6,461 nt of DNA from Deltaproteobacteria bacterium (GCA_020056895.1 JAGVGV010000228.1:1-6461), one strand, 5' to 3'; shown: positions 1 to 6,052, counted from the stretch's first letter. Numbers and translations are program-made. Notes: generated from the letters alone by a model not told the origin.

Positions 1-1256
1 AACGCCGCCAGGCCACCGAATCCGCCGCTTTCCAGAACCAGCAGGACCGTATCCGGCAGATGGAAAAGTTCATCGAAAAGAACCGGGTCCGGGCGTCCAC
101 CGCCCGGCGGGCTCAAAGCACCATCAAGATGCTGGATAAAATGGAAAAACTGGAAGCGCCGAAGTCCACGGAATCGCGGACCTTCCGCTTTCACCTGCCC
201 CCCGCCGCCCGGCCGCCCGATATTCTGGTGGAACTGGCCGGAGTGGACAAAAGCTACGGGGACCTGAAAATCTACGAAAACCTGGATTTCACCGTTCGCC
301 GGGGAGACCGGATCGCCTTTCTGGGGGCCAACGGCAAGGGCAAATCCACGCTCCTCAAACTGGTGGCCGGCAGCCTTCCTTTTGAAGACGGCCAGCGGCG
401 GGTGGGGTCCGGAGTGGTGATGTCGTACTTCGCCCAGTTCCAGCTCGAGGAACTGAACCCCCACCGGACCGTCTTGGAAGAACTGGAAGGCGTAGCCGGC
501 GATATGACCGTGGGCCGGCTCCGGTCCATCCTGGGGTCCTTCCTGTTTTCCGGCGAAGATGTGTTCAAGAAGGTGGCGGTGCTTTCGGGCGGGGAAAAGT
601 CGCGGCTGATCCTGGCCAAGATCATGATCGTGGGCCCTAACCTGTTGCTTCTGGACGAACCATCGAACCACCTGGACATTCCGGGCCGGGAAATGCTGGA
701 ACAGGCCCTCGAGGCGTACGACGGCACCCTCTGCCTGATCAGCCACGATCGGCTTCTGGTCAACACCGTGGCCAACAAGGTCCTGGTCATCGACGGCCGG
801 GGCGTGGAAGTGTTTCCCGGGAACTTCGATGATTACCACCGGCTCTGGAAGGAACGCGTGGGCGGATCGTACCGGCCGGCCCAGCGGGTGGACCCCGTGC
901 TCGAGTACGTTACGCCCAAAAAGTTTAAAAAAGCGTCCGGCAAGGCGGATCGGGAAGCCCAGAAGAAAACCGAGGCCGAAGCCCGCCGGAAGCTTCAGAG
1001 CCAGCGAGGCCCCTTGGCCAAGGAACTGGCCCGACTGGAAGCCCGTCAGGCCGAACTGGACCGGGCGCTCGCCCGGATATCCGCCGATCTGGCCTCTCCG
1101 GAAACGTACCAGAACCCGGAAAAAACCAGGAACCTGAACGTGGAATACGGCCGGTTGAAGGCGGAACTGGACCAGGTGACGGCCGCCTGGGAAGACGCCG
1201 CCTTGAAGCTGGAAGAGATCGACCGCGAGGCCGGTTCCACCGGCGGGGCGGCTTGA
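1..1256 (+). CDS. ABC-F family ATP-binding cassette protein, 3' part (5' end outside window)
   Basis: This is the C-terminal part of a soluble ABC-F protein, a class with two ATPase domains and no membrane segments whose members act on the ribosome. The reading frame is open from base 3, so the coding region starts before the window; the ATG at 60 is internal. Counting from that Met, residues 1-45 are the end of the interdomain linker, which starts upstream with a Gln-rich stretch (FQNQQ). The second nucleotide-binding domain follows: Walker A GANGKGKST (89-97), Q-loop Gln116, signature LSGGEK (175-180), Walker B plus ABC-F motif LLLLDEPSNHLD (195-206) and switch His219. Ser replaces the usual Thr in DEPTNHLD, a mild change. 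Residues about 300-392 are Lys/Glu/Arg-rich with heptad-like spacing, as in the C-terminal coiled coil of Uup/YheS-type members. The subfamily and substrate cannot be settled without the first domain. Nothing suggests antibiotic resistance. Confidence 0.95.
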   Translation, partial: RRQATESAAFQNQQDRIRQMEKFIEKNRVRASTARRAQSTIKMLDKMEKLEAPKSTESRTFRFHLPPAARPPDILVELAGVDKSYGDLKIYENLDFTVRRGDRIAFLGANGKGKSTLLKLVAGSLPFEDGQRRVGSGVVMSYFAQFQLEELNPHRTVLEELEGVAGDMTVGRLRSILGSFLFSGEDVFKKVAVLSGGEKSRLILAKIMIVGPNLLLLDEPSNHLDIPGREMLEQALEAYDGTLCLISHDRLLVNTVANKVLVIDGRGVEVFPGNFDDYHRLWKERVGGSYRPAQRVDPVLEYVTPKKFKKASGKADREAQKKTEAEARRKLQSQRGPLAKELARLEARQAELDRALARISADLASPETYQNPEKTRNLNVEYGRLKAELDQVTAAWEDAALKLEEIDREAGSTGGAA

Positions 1257-1281
1257 ATCGGACCGGGATCGGCGTTATATT
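1253..1281 (+). promoter_or_regulatory. Candidate sigma70-type promoter for the DUF1844-protease unit
   Basis: TTGAAT at 1253-1258 (4 of 6 matches to TTGACA) and TATATT at 1276-1281 (5 of 6 to TATAAT) are separated by 17 bp. The -35 element overlaps the stop codon of the ABC-F gene. The predicted start of transcription is near 1288, about 60 bases before the DUF1844 ATG. The A/T-rich -10 stands out in a G+C-rich background. No terminator is visible between the ABC-F gene and this site, so read-through from upstream is also possible. Confidence 0.45.
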
Positions 1282-1294
1282 GACCTCGGCCAAT

Positions 1295-1324
1295 GGAGGA
1301 CGGCTTCCCTGACGAGCCGCCTCC
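1295..1324 (+). other. Bulged 5'-leader hairpin before the DUF1844 gene
   Basis: GGAGG (1295-1299) plus CGGC (1301-1304) pairs with GCCG (1316-1319) plus CCTCC (1320-1324), giving nine base pairs with one bulged A (1300) and an 11-base loop. No T-run follows, so it is not a terminator. If transcription starts near 1288, the hairpin lies at the very 5' end of the mRNA, where such structures can protect against decay. It also buries a second GGAGG, so the functional ribosome site is the exposed AAGGAGG at 1338-1344. Confidence 0.4.
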
Positions 1325-1350
1325 CGCAAACGAGGTCAAGGAGGAAAGCC

Positions 1351-1692
1351 ATGGCGGATGGTTGGGACCAGAAGACCAAAATGGTTTTTTCCACGGAAGG
1401 GGAGGGGGGCGGCGGAAGGCGAACCCGGTCCTGTTGCGGCGGAGTTCAACCCTCGGTCACTTTTTCCACCTTCGTGTTTTCCCTGGGTAGTTCGGCCCTG
1501 ATGCTTCTGGGGGAACTGCCCGATCCCCAAACCCAGCACTCGTGCCGGGACCTGACGGCGGCCAAGCAGACCATCGATGTGCTGGGTATGCTTGAGGAAA
1601 AAACCAAAGGCAACCTGGACCTGGAGGAACAGAATCTTCTCAGGACCCTCCTTTATGACCTCAGGCTGAAGTACGTGGCCGCGGTCCGTTGA
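1351..1692 (+). CDS. DUF1844 family protein of unknown function
   Basis: A 113-residue protein recognised as DUF1844 from its core at residues 36-113: SVTFSTFVFSLGSSALMLLGE followed by LPDP, then AAKQTIDVLGMLEEKTKGNL and a C-terminal LLYDLRLKYV. The family is small and has no established function that I know of. The first part of the core (about 38-55) is a hydrophobic, probably helical segment, and the rest looks like two charged amphipathic helices. The N-terminal 35 residues are low complexity, with a Gly run (19-22), basic residues and a Cys pair (28-29), and are probably disordered. The start is firm: AAGGAGG at 1338-1344 sits six bases before the ATG. The gene ends 23 bases before the likely protease start, so the two are probably co-transcribed. 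The family call is from memory of the motif, without a profile search. Confidence 0.88.
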   Translation: MADGWDQKTKMVFSTEGEGGGGRRTRSCCGGVQPSVTFSTFVFSLGSSALMLLGELPDPQTQHSCRDLTAAKQTIDVLGMLEEKTKGNLDLEEQNLLRTLLYDLRLKYVAAVR

Positions 1693-1715
1693 CCGGGGTC
1701 GGAAAGGAATTCGAT

Positions 1716-3173
1716 ATGACCGAAATCACTTTTTCTTCCCGCCAGACGGGGTGGTCGAAAAGGATCGCCGGGGCGATGGGGGGACTGGTCCTTCTTCTGG
1801 CCCTGGTTTGGAGCTTGGCCGGAACGGCTTCGGCGTCGCCAGAACTGATCCCGGCCAGTTTCGCCGAAGTGGCCGACAAAGCCTCCCCGGCGGTGGTCAA
1901 CATTTCCACGGTCAAGGTCATCAAACCCATGGCCGACGCGCCCATTCACCCCCAACGCCGGCCGGGGCAGCCTCAGGACCCCTTCGAGGAATTTTTCGAA
2001 CGGTTTTTCGGCGACCGCATCCCCCGAGGCGACCGCAAGGAACGGTCCTTGGGCACCGGCTTCATCATCGATCCCTCGGGGTTGGTCATCACCAATAACC
2101 ACGTGGTCGAGGACGCCGACGACATCATCGTCAAAATGCTCGATGAACGGGAATTCAAGGCCGAAGTCAAGGGACGCGATCCCAAGACCGATCTGGCCCT
2201 GTTGCAGATCAAGGACGCCAAAACCGCCTTCCCTTATTTGGAACTGGGGGATTCGTCGGCCATCCGGATCGGCGACTGGGTGGTGGCCATCGGCAACCCC
2301 TTTGGCCTGGAACATACCGTCACGGCCGGCATTTTGAGCGCCCGGGGGCGGGCCATCGGCGCCGGTCCGTACGATGATTTTCTGCAGACCGATGCCAGCA
2401 TCAACCCCGGTAATTCGGGCGGCCCCCTCTTGAACCTGAAGGGCGAAGTGATCGGCGTGAACACGGCCATCGTGGCCGGCGGCACGGGCATCGGCTTCGC
2501 CATTCCCACCACCTTGGCCAAGGGCATCGTGGATCAGCTCAAGAAACACGGCCGGGTGATCCGGGGCTGGTTGGGGGTGATGATCCAGAAAATCACTCCG
2601 GAACTGGCCAAAAGCTTCAAGCTGGAAACTCAGACCGGCGCCTTGGTGGGTGACGTGGTGGAAGGCGGCCCGGCCGAAAAAGCGGGTATCCAGCGGGGCG
2701 ACGTGATCGTGTCCTTCAATGGCAAAGAAGTGAAATCCTACAACGATCTGCCGCCTCTGGTGGCGGTCACGGATGTGGGGGCCACGGTGGATGTCGAGGT
2801 CCAGCGGGGCGGCCAGAAGAAAACGATCAAGGTCAAGATCGGCGAACTGAAGGACGACGAGGAGGCCGGTCCGAAGGCTCCGCCGCGTACGGGCGATCTG
2901 GGCATGACGGTCCGGGAACTGACTCAGGAAGAAGCGGAAAAGCTGGGCCTGGAAAAGGCCGAAGGCGTGATCGTGACCGCCATCGCCGATGGAACTCCGG
3001 CCGCCGATTCCGAAATCCGGCCCGGCGACCTGATCCTCGAAATCAACCGGGAACCCATTGGCGACATGGCCGATTTCAACAAGGCCACCGATGGGATCAA
3101 GAAGGGCGATATGGTGCTCTTCCTCATCAAGCGGGGTCCATACACCCACTTTTTCACTCTGGAAGTCAAATAA
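1716..3173 (+). CDS. degP: HtrA/Deg-family periplasmic serine endoprotease (DegP/DegQ/MucD type)
   Basis: An ATP-independent protease and chaperone that should act on misfolded proteins in the periplasm. With the ATG at 1716 the product has 485 residues, normal for the family. Residues 1-41 read as a Sec signal peptide: basic start, hydrophobic core (LVLLLALVWSLAG) and cleavage near ASA/SPEL. The catalytic triad is His129 (in TNNHVVEDA), Asp159 (in DPKTDLALL) and Ser234 (in NPGNSGGPL). The loop before the protease core (about 70-111, with DPFEEFFERFFGDR) is of the DegQ/MucD type and the protein has no Cys. PDZ1 is about 280-378 (carboxylate-binding loop near GWLGV) and PDZ2 about 394-480 (near DLGMTV). 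A TTG at 1689 overlapping the DUF1844 stop would add nine residues, but the AAAGGA at 1703-1708 favours 1716. DegP, DegQ and MucD cannot be told apart from sequence alone, so the symbol is a family label. Confidence 0.95.
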   Translation: MTEITFSSRQTGWSKRIAGAMGGLVLLLALVWSLAGTASASPELIPASFAEVADKASPAVVNISTVKVIKPMADAPIHPQRRPGQPQDPFEEFFERFFGDRIPRGDRKERSLGTGFIIDPSGLVITNNHVVEDADDIIVKMLDEREFKAEVKGRDPKTDLALLQIKDAKTAFPYLELGDSSAIRIGDWVVAIGNPFGLEHTVTAGILSARGRAIGAGPYDDFLQTDASINPGNSGGPLLNLKGEVIGVNTAIVAGGTGIGFAIPTTLAKGIVDQLKKHGRVIRGWLGVMIQKITPELAKSFKLETQTGALVGDVVEGGPAEKAGIQRGDVIVSFNGKEVKSYNDLPPLVAVTDVGATVDVEVQRGGQKKTIKVKIGELKDDEEAGPKAPPRTGDLGMTVRELTQEEAEKLGLEKAEGVIVTAIADGTPAADSEIRPGDLILEINREPIGDMADFNKATDGIKKGDMVLFLIKRGPYTHFFTLEVK

Positions 3174-3192
3174 CCTCCGGTTCCGCCGGAGG
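3174..3192 (+). repeat. Short inverted repeat directly after the protease stop codon
   Basis: CCTCCGG (3174-3180) and CCGGAGG (3186-3192) form a perfect 7-bp stem with a 5-base loop, starting at the first base after TAA. No T-run follows, so it is unlikely to terminate by itself. It may shield the mRNA 3' end or act together with the stronger hairpin 13 bases downstream. Confidence 0.5.
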
Positions 3193-3204
3193 AATCCACC
3201 CTCA

Positions 3205-3241
3205 GTCCCGGGGCCATGGTCCGGCTCCGGGACGGTTTTTT
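3205..3241 (+). terminator. Rho-independent terminator after the protease gene
   Basis: GTCCCGG (3205-3211) pairs exactly with CCGGGAC (3227-3233). The stem continues inward with GGCC (3212-3215) against GGCT (3223-3226, one G-U pair), giving 11 bp with a 7-base loop. Two G residues and then six T (3236-3241) follow. This is a typical intrinsic terminator. It separates the DUF1844-protease unit from ispE. Confidence 0.85.
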
Positions 3242-3249
3242 CCGGAGCC

Positions 3250-3281
3250 CCTCTCCTCCTGACTTGTGTCCCGGGGAGAGG
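3250..3281 (+). other. Leader hairpin upstream of ispE, with only a weak candidate promoter
   Basis: CCTCTCC (3250-3256) pairs with GGAGAGG (3275-3281), and the stem can extend by a T-G and a C-G pair. The purine arm resembles a ribosome-binding sequence but ends 22 bases before the ispE ATG, too far for normal use. The only promoter-like pair here is CTGACT (3259-3264), 17 bp, TTAAAG (3282-3287), with 4 and 3 matches to consensus, which is weak. How ispE transcription starts is not clear from sequence. Confidence 0.3.
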
Positions 3282-3303
3282 TTAAAGCTCGAGCGATACC
3301 ACC

Positions 3304-4206
3304 ATGACCCTTCTTGAACGAATCGAGCTTAAGGCTCCGGCCAAGATCAACCTGATCCTCCGGGTGGTGGGCCGGCGGCCGGATGGGTACCATCTGCTCG
3401 AAACCCTGATGGCCAAGCTGGACCTGGCGGATGATCTGATCCTGGAATCCGGGCCGGAAGGATTTGAACTGACCGTGGACGGCGCGGACCTGCCCGTGGA
3501 CCAGGGCAACCTTTGCACCCGGGCGGCCATGGCCTTTTTCCAGGCATCCGGACGGCCGGCGAAGGTCCGGGCCCGGTTGGTGAAAAGGATTCCGGTGGCC
3601 GCCGGCCTGGGGGGCGGCAGTTCCGACGCGGCGGCCATGCTGTTGGGCCTGAACCGGATGTACGGCCAGCCCCTGGACGAGACGCGGCTCCATGCCCTGG
3701 GGTTGCAACTGGGGGCGGATGTTCCGTTTTTCCTCTATCCCCGGGCCACGGCCTGGGCCGAAGGCATAGGCGAACGGCTCGGGCCGGGGCCCAACCTGGG
3801 AAACGAGTTGATATTGCTTGTTAACCCAGGCTGGCCCCTTTCCACGGCCTGGGTTTTCCGGAATCACAAATTAGAGTTGACAAGCGGCGGTCGAAAAACT
3901 ATAGTCACCGGGTTAAATGAGCGTTCTTTCACAATGCTTGGGGCTCTTCACAACGATCTGGAACGGACCGTCCTCGCCCATTATCCAAGCCTGGCGGGGA
4001 TCCGGGCCGCTCTTCTGGATGAGGGAGCCCGGGGAGCGCTCATGAGCGGCAGCGGCCCCACGCTGTTCGGCGTGTTCAGTGATCCGGATGTTCGTCATCG
4101 GGCGGCGGAAAAGCTGAGGACGCTGGGAGGCGGCCGCTGGCGGGTGGTCGAAGCCGCTATTTTAAACATGGCGGTTACCGACGGGCAGCTTCAACAGTAC
4201 TTCTGA
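3304..4206 (+). CDS. ispE: 4-diphosphocytidyl-2-C-methyl-D-erythritol kinase (IspE)
   Basis: A GHMP-superfamily kinase that phosphorylates CDP-methylerythritol with ATP, the fourth step of the non-mevalonate (MEP) route to isoprenoids; cytosolic. The 300-residue length is normal. The N-terminal APAKINL motif carries Lys14, followed by GRRPDGYHLLETL. The ATP-binding Gly-rich loop is PVAAGLGGGSSDAA (97-110), the catalytic Asp139 is in LGADVPFF, and the C-terminal GHMP motif is GALMSGSGPTLF (244-255). The ATG is the first possible start after an in-frame TAA at 3283. No strong ribosome-binding site precedes it; the nearest purine stretch, GAG (3291-3293), is weak. Residues about 168-218 use codons (TTA, ATA, ACA, TCT) unlike the rest of the gene, and a promoter-like sequence is embedded there. 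The gene lies upstream of tRNA-Gln and prs, a common order. Confidence 0.97.
   Translation: MTLLERIELKAPAKINLILRVVGRRPDGYHLLETLMAKLDLADDLILESGPEGFELTVDGADLPVDQGNLCTRAAMAFFQASGRPAKVRARLVKRIPVAAGLGGGSSDAAAMLLGLNRMYGQPLDETRLHALGLQLGADVPFFLYPRATAWAEGIGERLGPGPNLGNELILLVNPGWPLSTAWVFRNHKLELTSGGRKTIVTGLNERSFTMLGALHNDLERTVLAHYPSLAGIRAALLDEGARGALMSGSGPTLFGVFSDPDVRHRAAEKLRTLGGGRWRVVEAAILNMAVTDGQLQQYF
3877..3905 (+). promoter_or_regulatory. Near-consensus sigma70-type promoter inside ispE, facing tRNA-Gln and prs
   Basis: TTGACA at 3877-3882 matches the -35 consensus exactly, and TATAGT at 3900-3905 matches TATAAT at five of six bases. The spacer is the optimal 17 bp. The sequence upstream of the -35 (about 3861-3876) is A/T-rich for this genome. 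The predicted start point is near 3912, giving a leader of about 350 bases before tRNA-Gln and about 450 before prs. No comparable promoter is visible in the 59-base ispE-tRNA gap. From memory, E. coli prs is also served by a promoter within the upstream ispE gene with a long leader, which makes the same arrangement plausible here. Confidence 0.6.
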
Positions 4207-4212
4207 ATCCGG

Positions 4213-4230
4213 CCTGACCTGGGGGTCAGG
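4213..4230 (+). repeat. Perfect hairpin between ispE and tRNA-Gln
   Basis: CCTGACC (4213-4219) and GGTCAGG (4224-4230) form a perfect 7-bp stem with a TGGG loop, seven bases after the ispE stop. There is no T-run behind it, so it is not a standard terminator. It could stabilise the 3' end of the ispE mRNA after the tRNA is cut out, or slow read-through slightly. The role is inferred from position only. Confidence 0.5.
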
Positions 4231-4265
4231 GGGAAGCGGGCCGTCGTTCGTTTCCACCGACTCGC

Positions 4266-4340
4266 TGGGGTGTCGTCAAGCGGTAAGACACGGGTCTTTG
4301 GAACCCGCATTCGCAGGTTCGAATCCTGCCACCCCAGCCA
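4266..4340 (+). tRNA. tRNA-Gln, anticodon UUG, with encoded CCA
   Basis: A complete cloverleaf. The acceptor stem is TGGGGTG (4266-4272) with CACCCCA (4330-4336), discriminator G4337 and CCA at 4338-4340. The D arm is 4275-4289 with a 3-bp stem. The anticodon arm is CGGGT/ACCCG (4291-4307) with loop CTTTGGA and anticodon TTG at 4298-4300. The variable loop is CATTC (4308-4312), and the T arm GCAGG/CCTGC (4313-4329) has loop TTCGAAT. The U1-A72 first pair and G73 are known identity features of glutamine tRNA. It lies 59 bases after ispE and 19 before prs, with no promoter or terminator of its own, so it is probably cut from a longer transcript. Confidence 0.98.
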
Positions 4341-4359
4341 AACAGGCGAAGAAACGACC

Positions 4360-5301
4360 ATGAGAAACGACATCATTTTAATTTCCGGCAATTCCAACCC
4401 CGCGTTGGCCAAGGAAATTTGCGAATACCTGGGACTGCCCCTCGGGCTGACTCAGGTGCGCCGATTTTCCGACGGCGAAATTTTCGTTGAACTGGGTGAA
4501 AACGTTCGAGGGCGGGATGTCTTCGTCGTCCAATCCACCTGTTCTCCGGTCAACGATCACCTGATGGAATTATTGATCCTGATCGACGCCCTCAAAAGGG
4601 CTTCGGCCCGTCGGATCACGGCCGTGCTGCCCTACTACGGCTATGCCCGGCAGGACCGGAAAGTGGCCCCCCGGGTGCCCATCAGCGCCAAATTGGTGGC
4701 CGATGTGTTGACCGTGGCCGGGGCTAAAAGGGTGCTGGCCATGGACCTTCATGCCGGCCAGATTCAGGGCTTTTTCGATATCCCCGTGGACCACCTGTTC
4801 GCCGCGCCGGCCTTCATGGACTATTTCCGCGAAAAAAGATTCAAGGACCTGGTCATCGTCTCGCCCGACGCGGGCGGCGCGGAACGGGCCCGAGCGTACG
4901 CCAAACGGCTCGACGCCACCATCGCCATCGTGGATAAACGGCGCGAAATGGCCAACGTGGCGAAGGCCATGAACATTATTGGCGACGTGACCGGCCGGAC
5001 GGCCATTATCGTGGACGACATGGTGGACACCGCCGGCACCCTGACTCAGGCCGCCCAGGCCATCCGGGACCGGGGCGCCCTGGATGTGGTCGCCTGCGCC
5101 ACCCACGCTGTTTTATCCGGACCGGCTTTGGACCGCATTGAAAAATCCGCCATCAGTTCGGTGGTGGTAACCAATACCATCCCCTTATCCGACAAAGCCA
5201 AGGCCAGCGCCAAAATCCACACGCTCTCGGTGGCCGGCCTGCTGGGCGAAGCCATCCGCCGCATTCACCAGGAAGATTCGGTCAGTTCCCTTTTTGTGTG
5301 A
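4360..5301 (+). CDS. prs: Ribose-phosphate pyrophosphokinase (PRPP synthetase, class I)
   Basis: Makes phosphoribosyl pyrophosphate from ribose 5-phosphate and ATP, the precursor of purines, pyrimidines, NAD, histidine and tryptophan; a cytosolic oligomer. From the ATG at 4360 it has 313 residues, close to the usual 315. Key elements: the ATP-binding RQDRK (97-101), His131 in MDLHAGQIQGFFDIPVDHL, the catalytic flexible loop around DKRRE (192-196, with Lys193 and Arg195) and the PRPP-binding loop IVDDMVDTAGT (217-227). The frame is open further upstream to an ATG at 4270, but that start lies inside the tRNA and would add 30 non-family residues. The short leader has only modest purine pairing (AGGCGAAG, 4344-4351, eight bases from the ATG). 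It is probably co-transcribed with tRNA-Gln, rplY and pth. Confidence 0.98.
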   Translation: MRNDIILISGNSNPALAKEICEYLGLPLGLTQVRRFSDGEIFVELGENVRGRDVFVVQSTCSPVNDHLMELLILIDALKRASARRITAVLPYYGYARQDRKVAPRVPISAKLVADVLTVAGAKRVLAMDLHAGQIQGFFDIPVDHLFAAPAFMDYFREKRFKDLVIVSPDAGGAERARAYAKRLDATIAIVDKRREMANVAKAMNIIGDVTGRTAIIVDDMVDTAGTLTQAAQAIRDRGALDVVACATHAVLSGPALDRIEKSAISSVVVTNTIPLSDKAKASAKIHTLSVAGLLGEAIRRIHQEDSVSSLFV

Positions 5302-5373
5302 TGGGGGAACCAAACCGGCGGCCATGGATTTGCCCCCTGGATGGGGAATCGATCCTGAAGGAGAAAAAAGAAA

Positions 5374-5982
5374 ATGATCATTAGCGCGACTCTGACGGCC
5401 CAAACCCGGGCCGAACACGGCAAAGGCCCGGCCAGGCGGTGCAGAATGGCGGGCCGGGTGCCGGCCATATTCTACGGCGGACGCCGTACGCCCCAGGCCC
5501 TGTCCGTGGATTACAAGGAATACCGGACTCTTCTGGCCGGCCATGACCAGGGCGGCATCTTCAAGCTCGTGATTGAAGACCCCGCCGGCGCCCAGGAAAA
5601 AGTGGCCATGGTCAAGGACCATCAGGTCCACCCGGTCAAGCGGACCGTGATGCACGTGGATTTCTACGAAGTGGCCATGGACCAACCCCTGACCATGGAA
5701 ATCCCTCTGGTTTTCGATGGCAAGGCTCCGGGCGTGGAACGGGGCGGCCTTTTGTCCCAGGTGCAGCACCGGATCGCGGTTTCGGGCCTGCCGCAAAACC
5801 TGCCGGACCAGATCATGGTGGATGTTTCTGAGTTGAACGTGGGCGACAGCATCCACGTGACCGATCTGGTCATGCCCGAAGGCGTTCGGGCGGTGTACGA
5901 CGACAACTACACCGTGGCCACGGTCACCGTGCCCAAGGGCGCCAAGGTCGCGGCCGGCGAAGGCGAAGCGGCCGCCGAATAG
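5374..5982 (+). CDS. rplY: 50S ribosomal protein bL25, long CTC/TL5 form
   Basis: Binds 5S rRNA in the large ribosomal subunit; long forms like this are also known as general stress protein CTC. The 202-residue product has the N-terminal L25 domain (about 4-95: KGPARRCRMAGRVPAIFYGG at 17-36, HPVKRTVMHVDFYEV at 86-100) and the C-terminal TL5 beta domain (about 100-187, including GVERGGLLSQ and LPDQIMVDVSELNVGDSIHV). It ends in an Ala/Glu-rich tail (193-202). AAGGAG at 5358-5363, ten bases before the ATG, supports this start. The 72-base gap after prs shows no T-run terminator; CCCC (5334-5337) and GGGG (5343-5346) could form a small hairpin near the ribosome-binding site. The prs-rplY-pth order is common in bacteria. 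Confidence 0.97.
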   Translation: MIISATLTAQTRAEHGKGPARRCRMAGRVPAIFYGGRRTPQALSVDYKEYRTLLAGHDQGGIFKLVIEDPAGAQEKVAMVKDHQVHPVKRTVMHVDFYEVAMDQPLTMEIPLVFDGKAPGVERGGLLSQVQHRIAVSGLPQNLPDQIMVDVSELNVGDSIHVTDLVMPEGVRAVYDDNYTVATVTVPKGAKVAAGEGEAAAE

Positions 5983-6041
5983 CGTCCGGCCGGTCGGCCC
6001 GCATCGGGAATGTCACCCGGTCCGGCTTAAGAGATGGTTCC

Positions 6042-6052
6042 GGGAAGGTGAT
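6042..6052 (+). promoter_or_regulatory. Ribosome-binding site that fixes the GTG start of pth
   Basis: GGGAAGGTGAT at 6042-6052 contains GGTGAT (6047-6052), complementary to the 3' end of 16S rRNA, five bases before the GTG at 6058. An in-frame TGA at 6052-6054 rules out any earlier start in the pth frame. The ATG at 6051 is in another frame, which hits a stop after 16 codons. Confidence 0.7.

Noticed and set aside
1293..1490. A 65-codon + strand frame starting before the DUF1844 gene
   Set aside because: It is out of frame with the DUF1844 core, has no good ribosome site and reads as low-complexity Gly/Arg sequence.
1689..1715. TTG start for the protease overlapping the DUF1844 stop
   Set aside because: TTG is a weak start, and AAAGGA at 1703-1708 is well placed for the ATG at 1716, which begins a normal signal peptide. 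Translational coupling remains possible but is not needed.
1689..1718. TTGACC followed 18 bp later by GATATG as a separate protease promoter
   Set aside because: The -10 match is only 3 of 6 and would overlap the ATG, so transcription would start inside the coding region.
1653..3149. A 498-codon open frame on the - strand opposite the protease gene
   Set aside because: It mirrors a strongly coding + strand gene with signal peptide, catalytic triad and PDZ domains. Its product is His/Gly/Asp-rich with no recognisable domain, as expected of an antisense shadow in G+C-rich DNA.
3202..3867. A 221-codon open frame on the - strand across the terminator and ispE
   Set aside because: It runs through an intrinsic terminator and opposite a clear kinase gene; no motif is visible in its product.
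4270..4359. Upstream ATG extending prs by 30 residues
   Set aside because: The extension lies in the tRNA-Gln gene and does not resemble PRPP synthetase; the protein aligns with the family from the Met at 4360.
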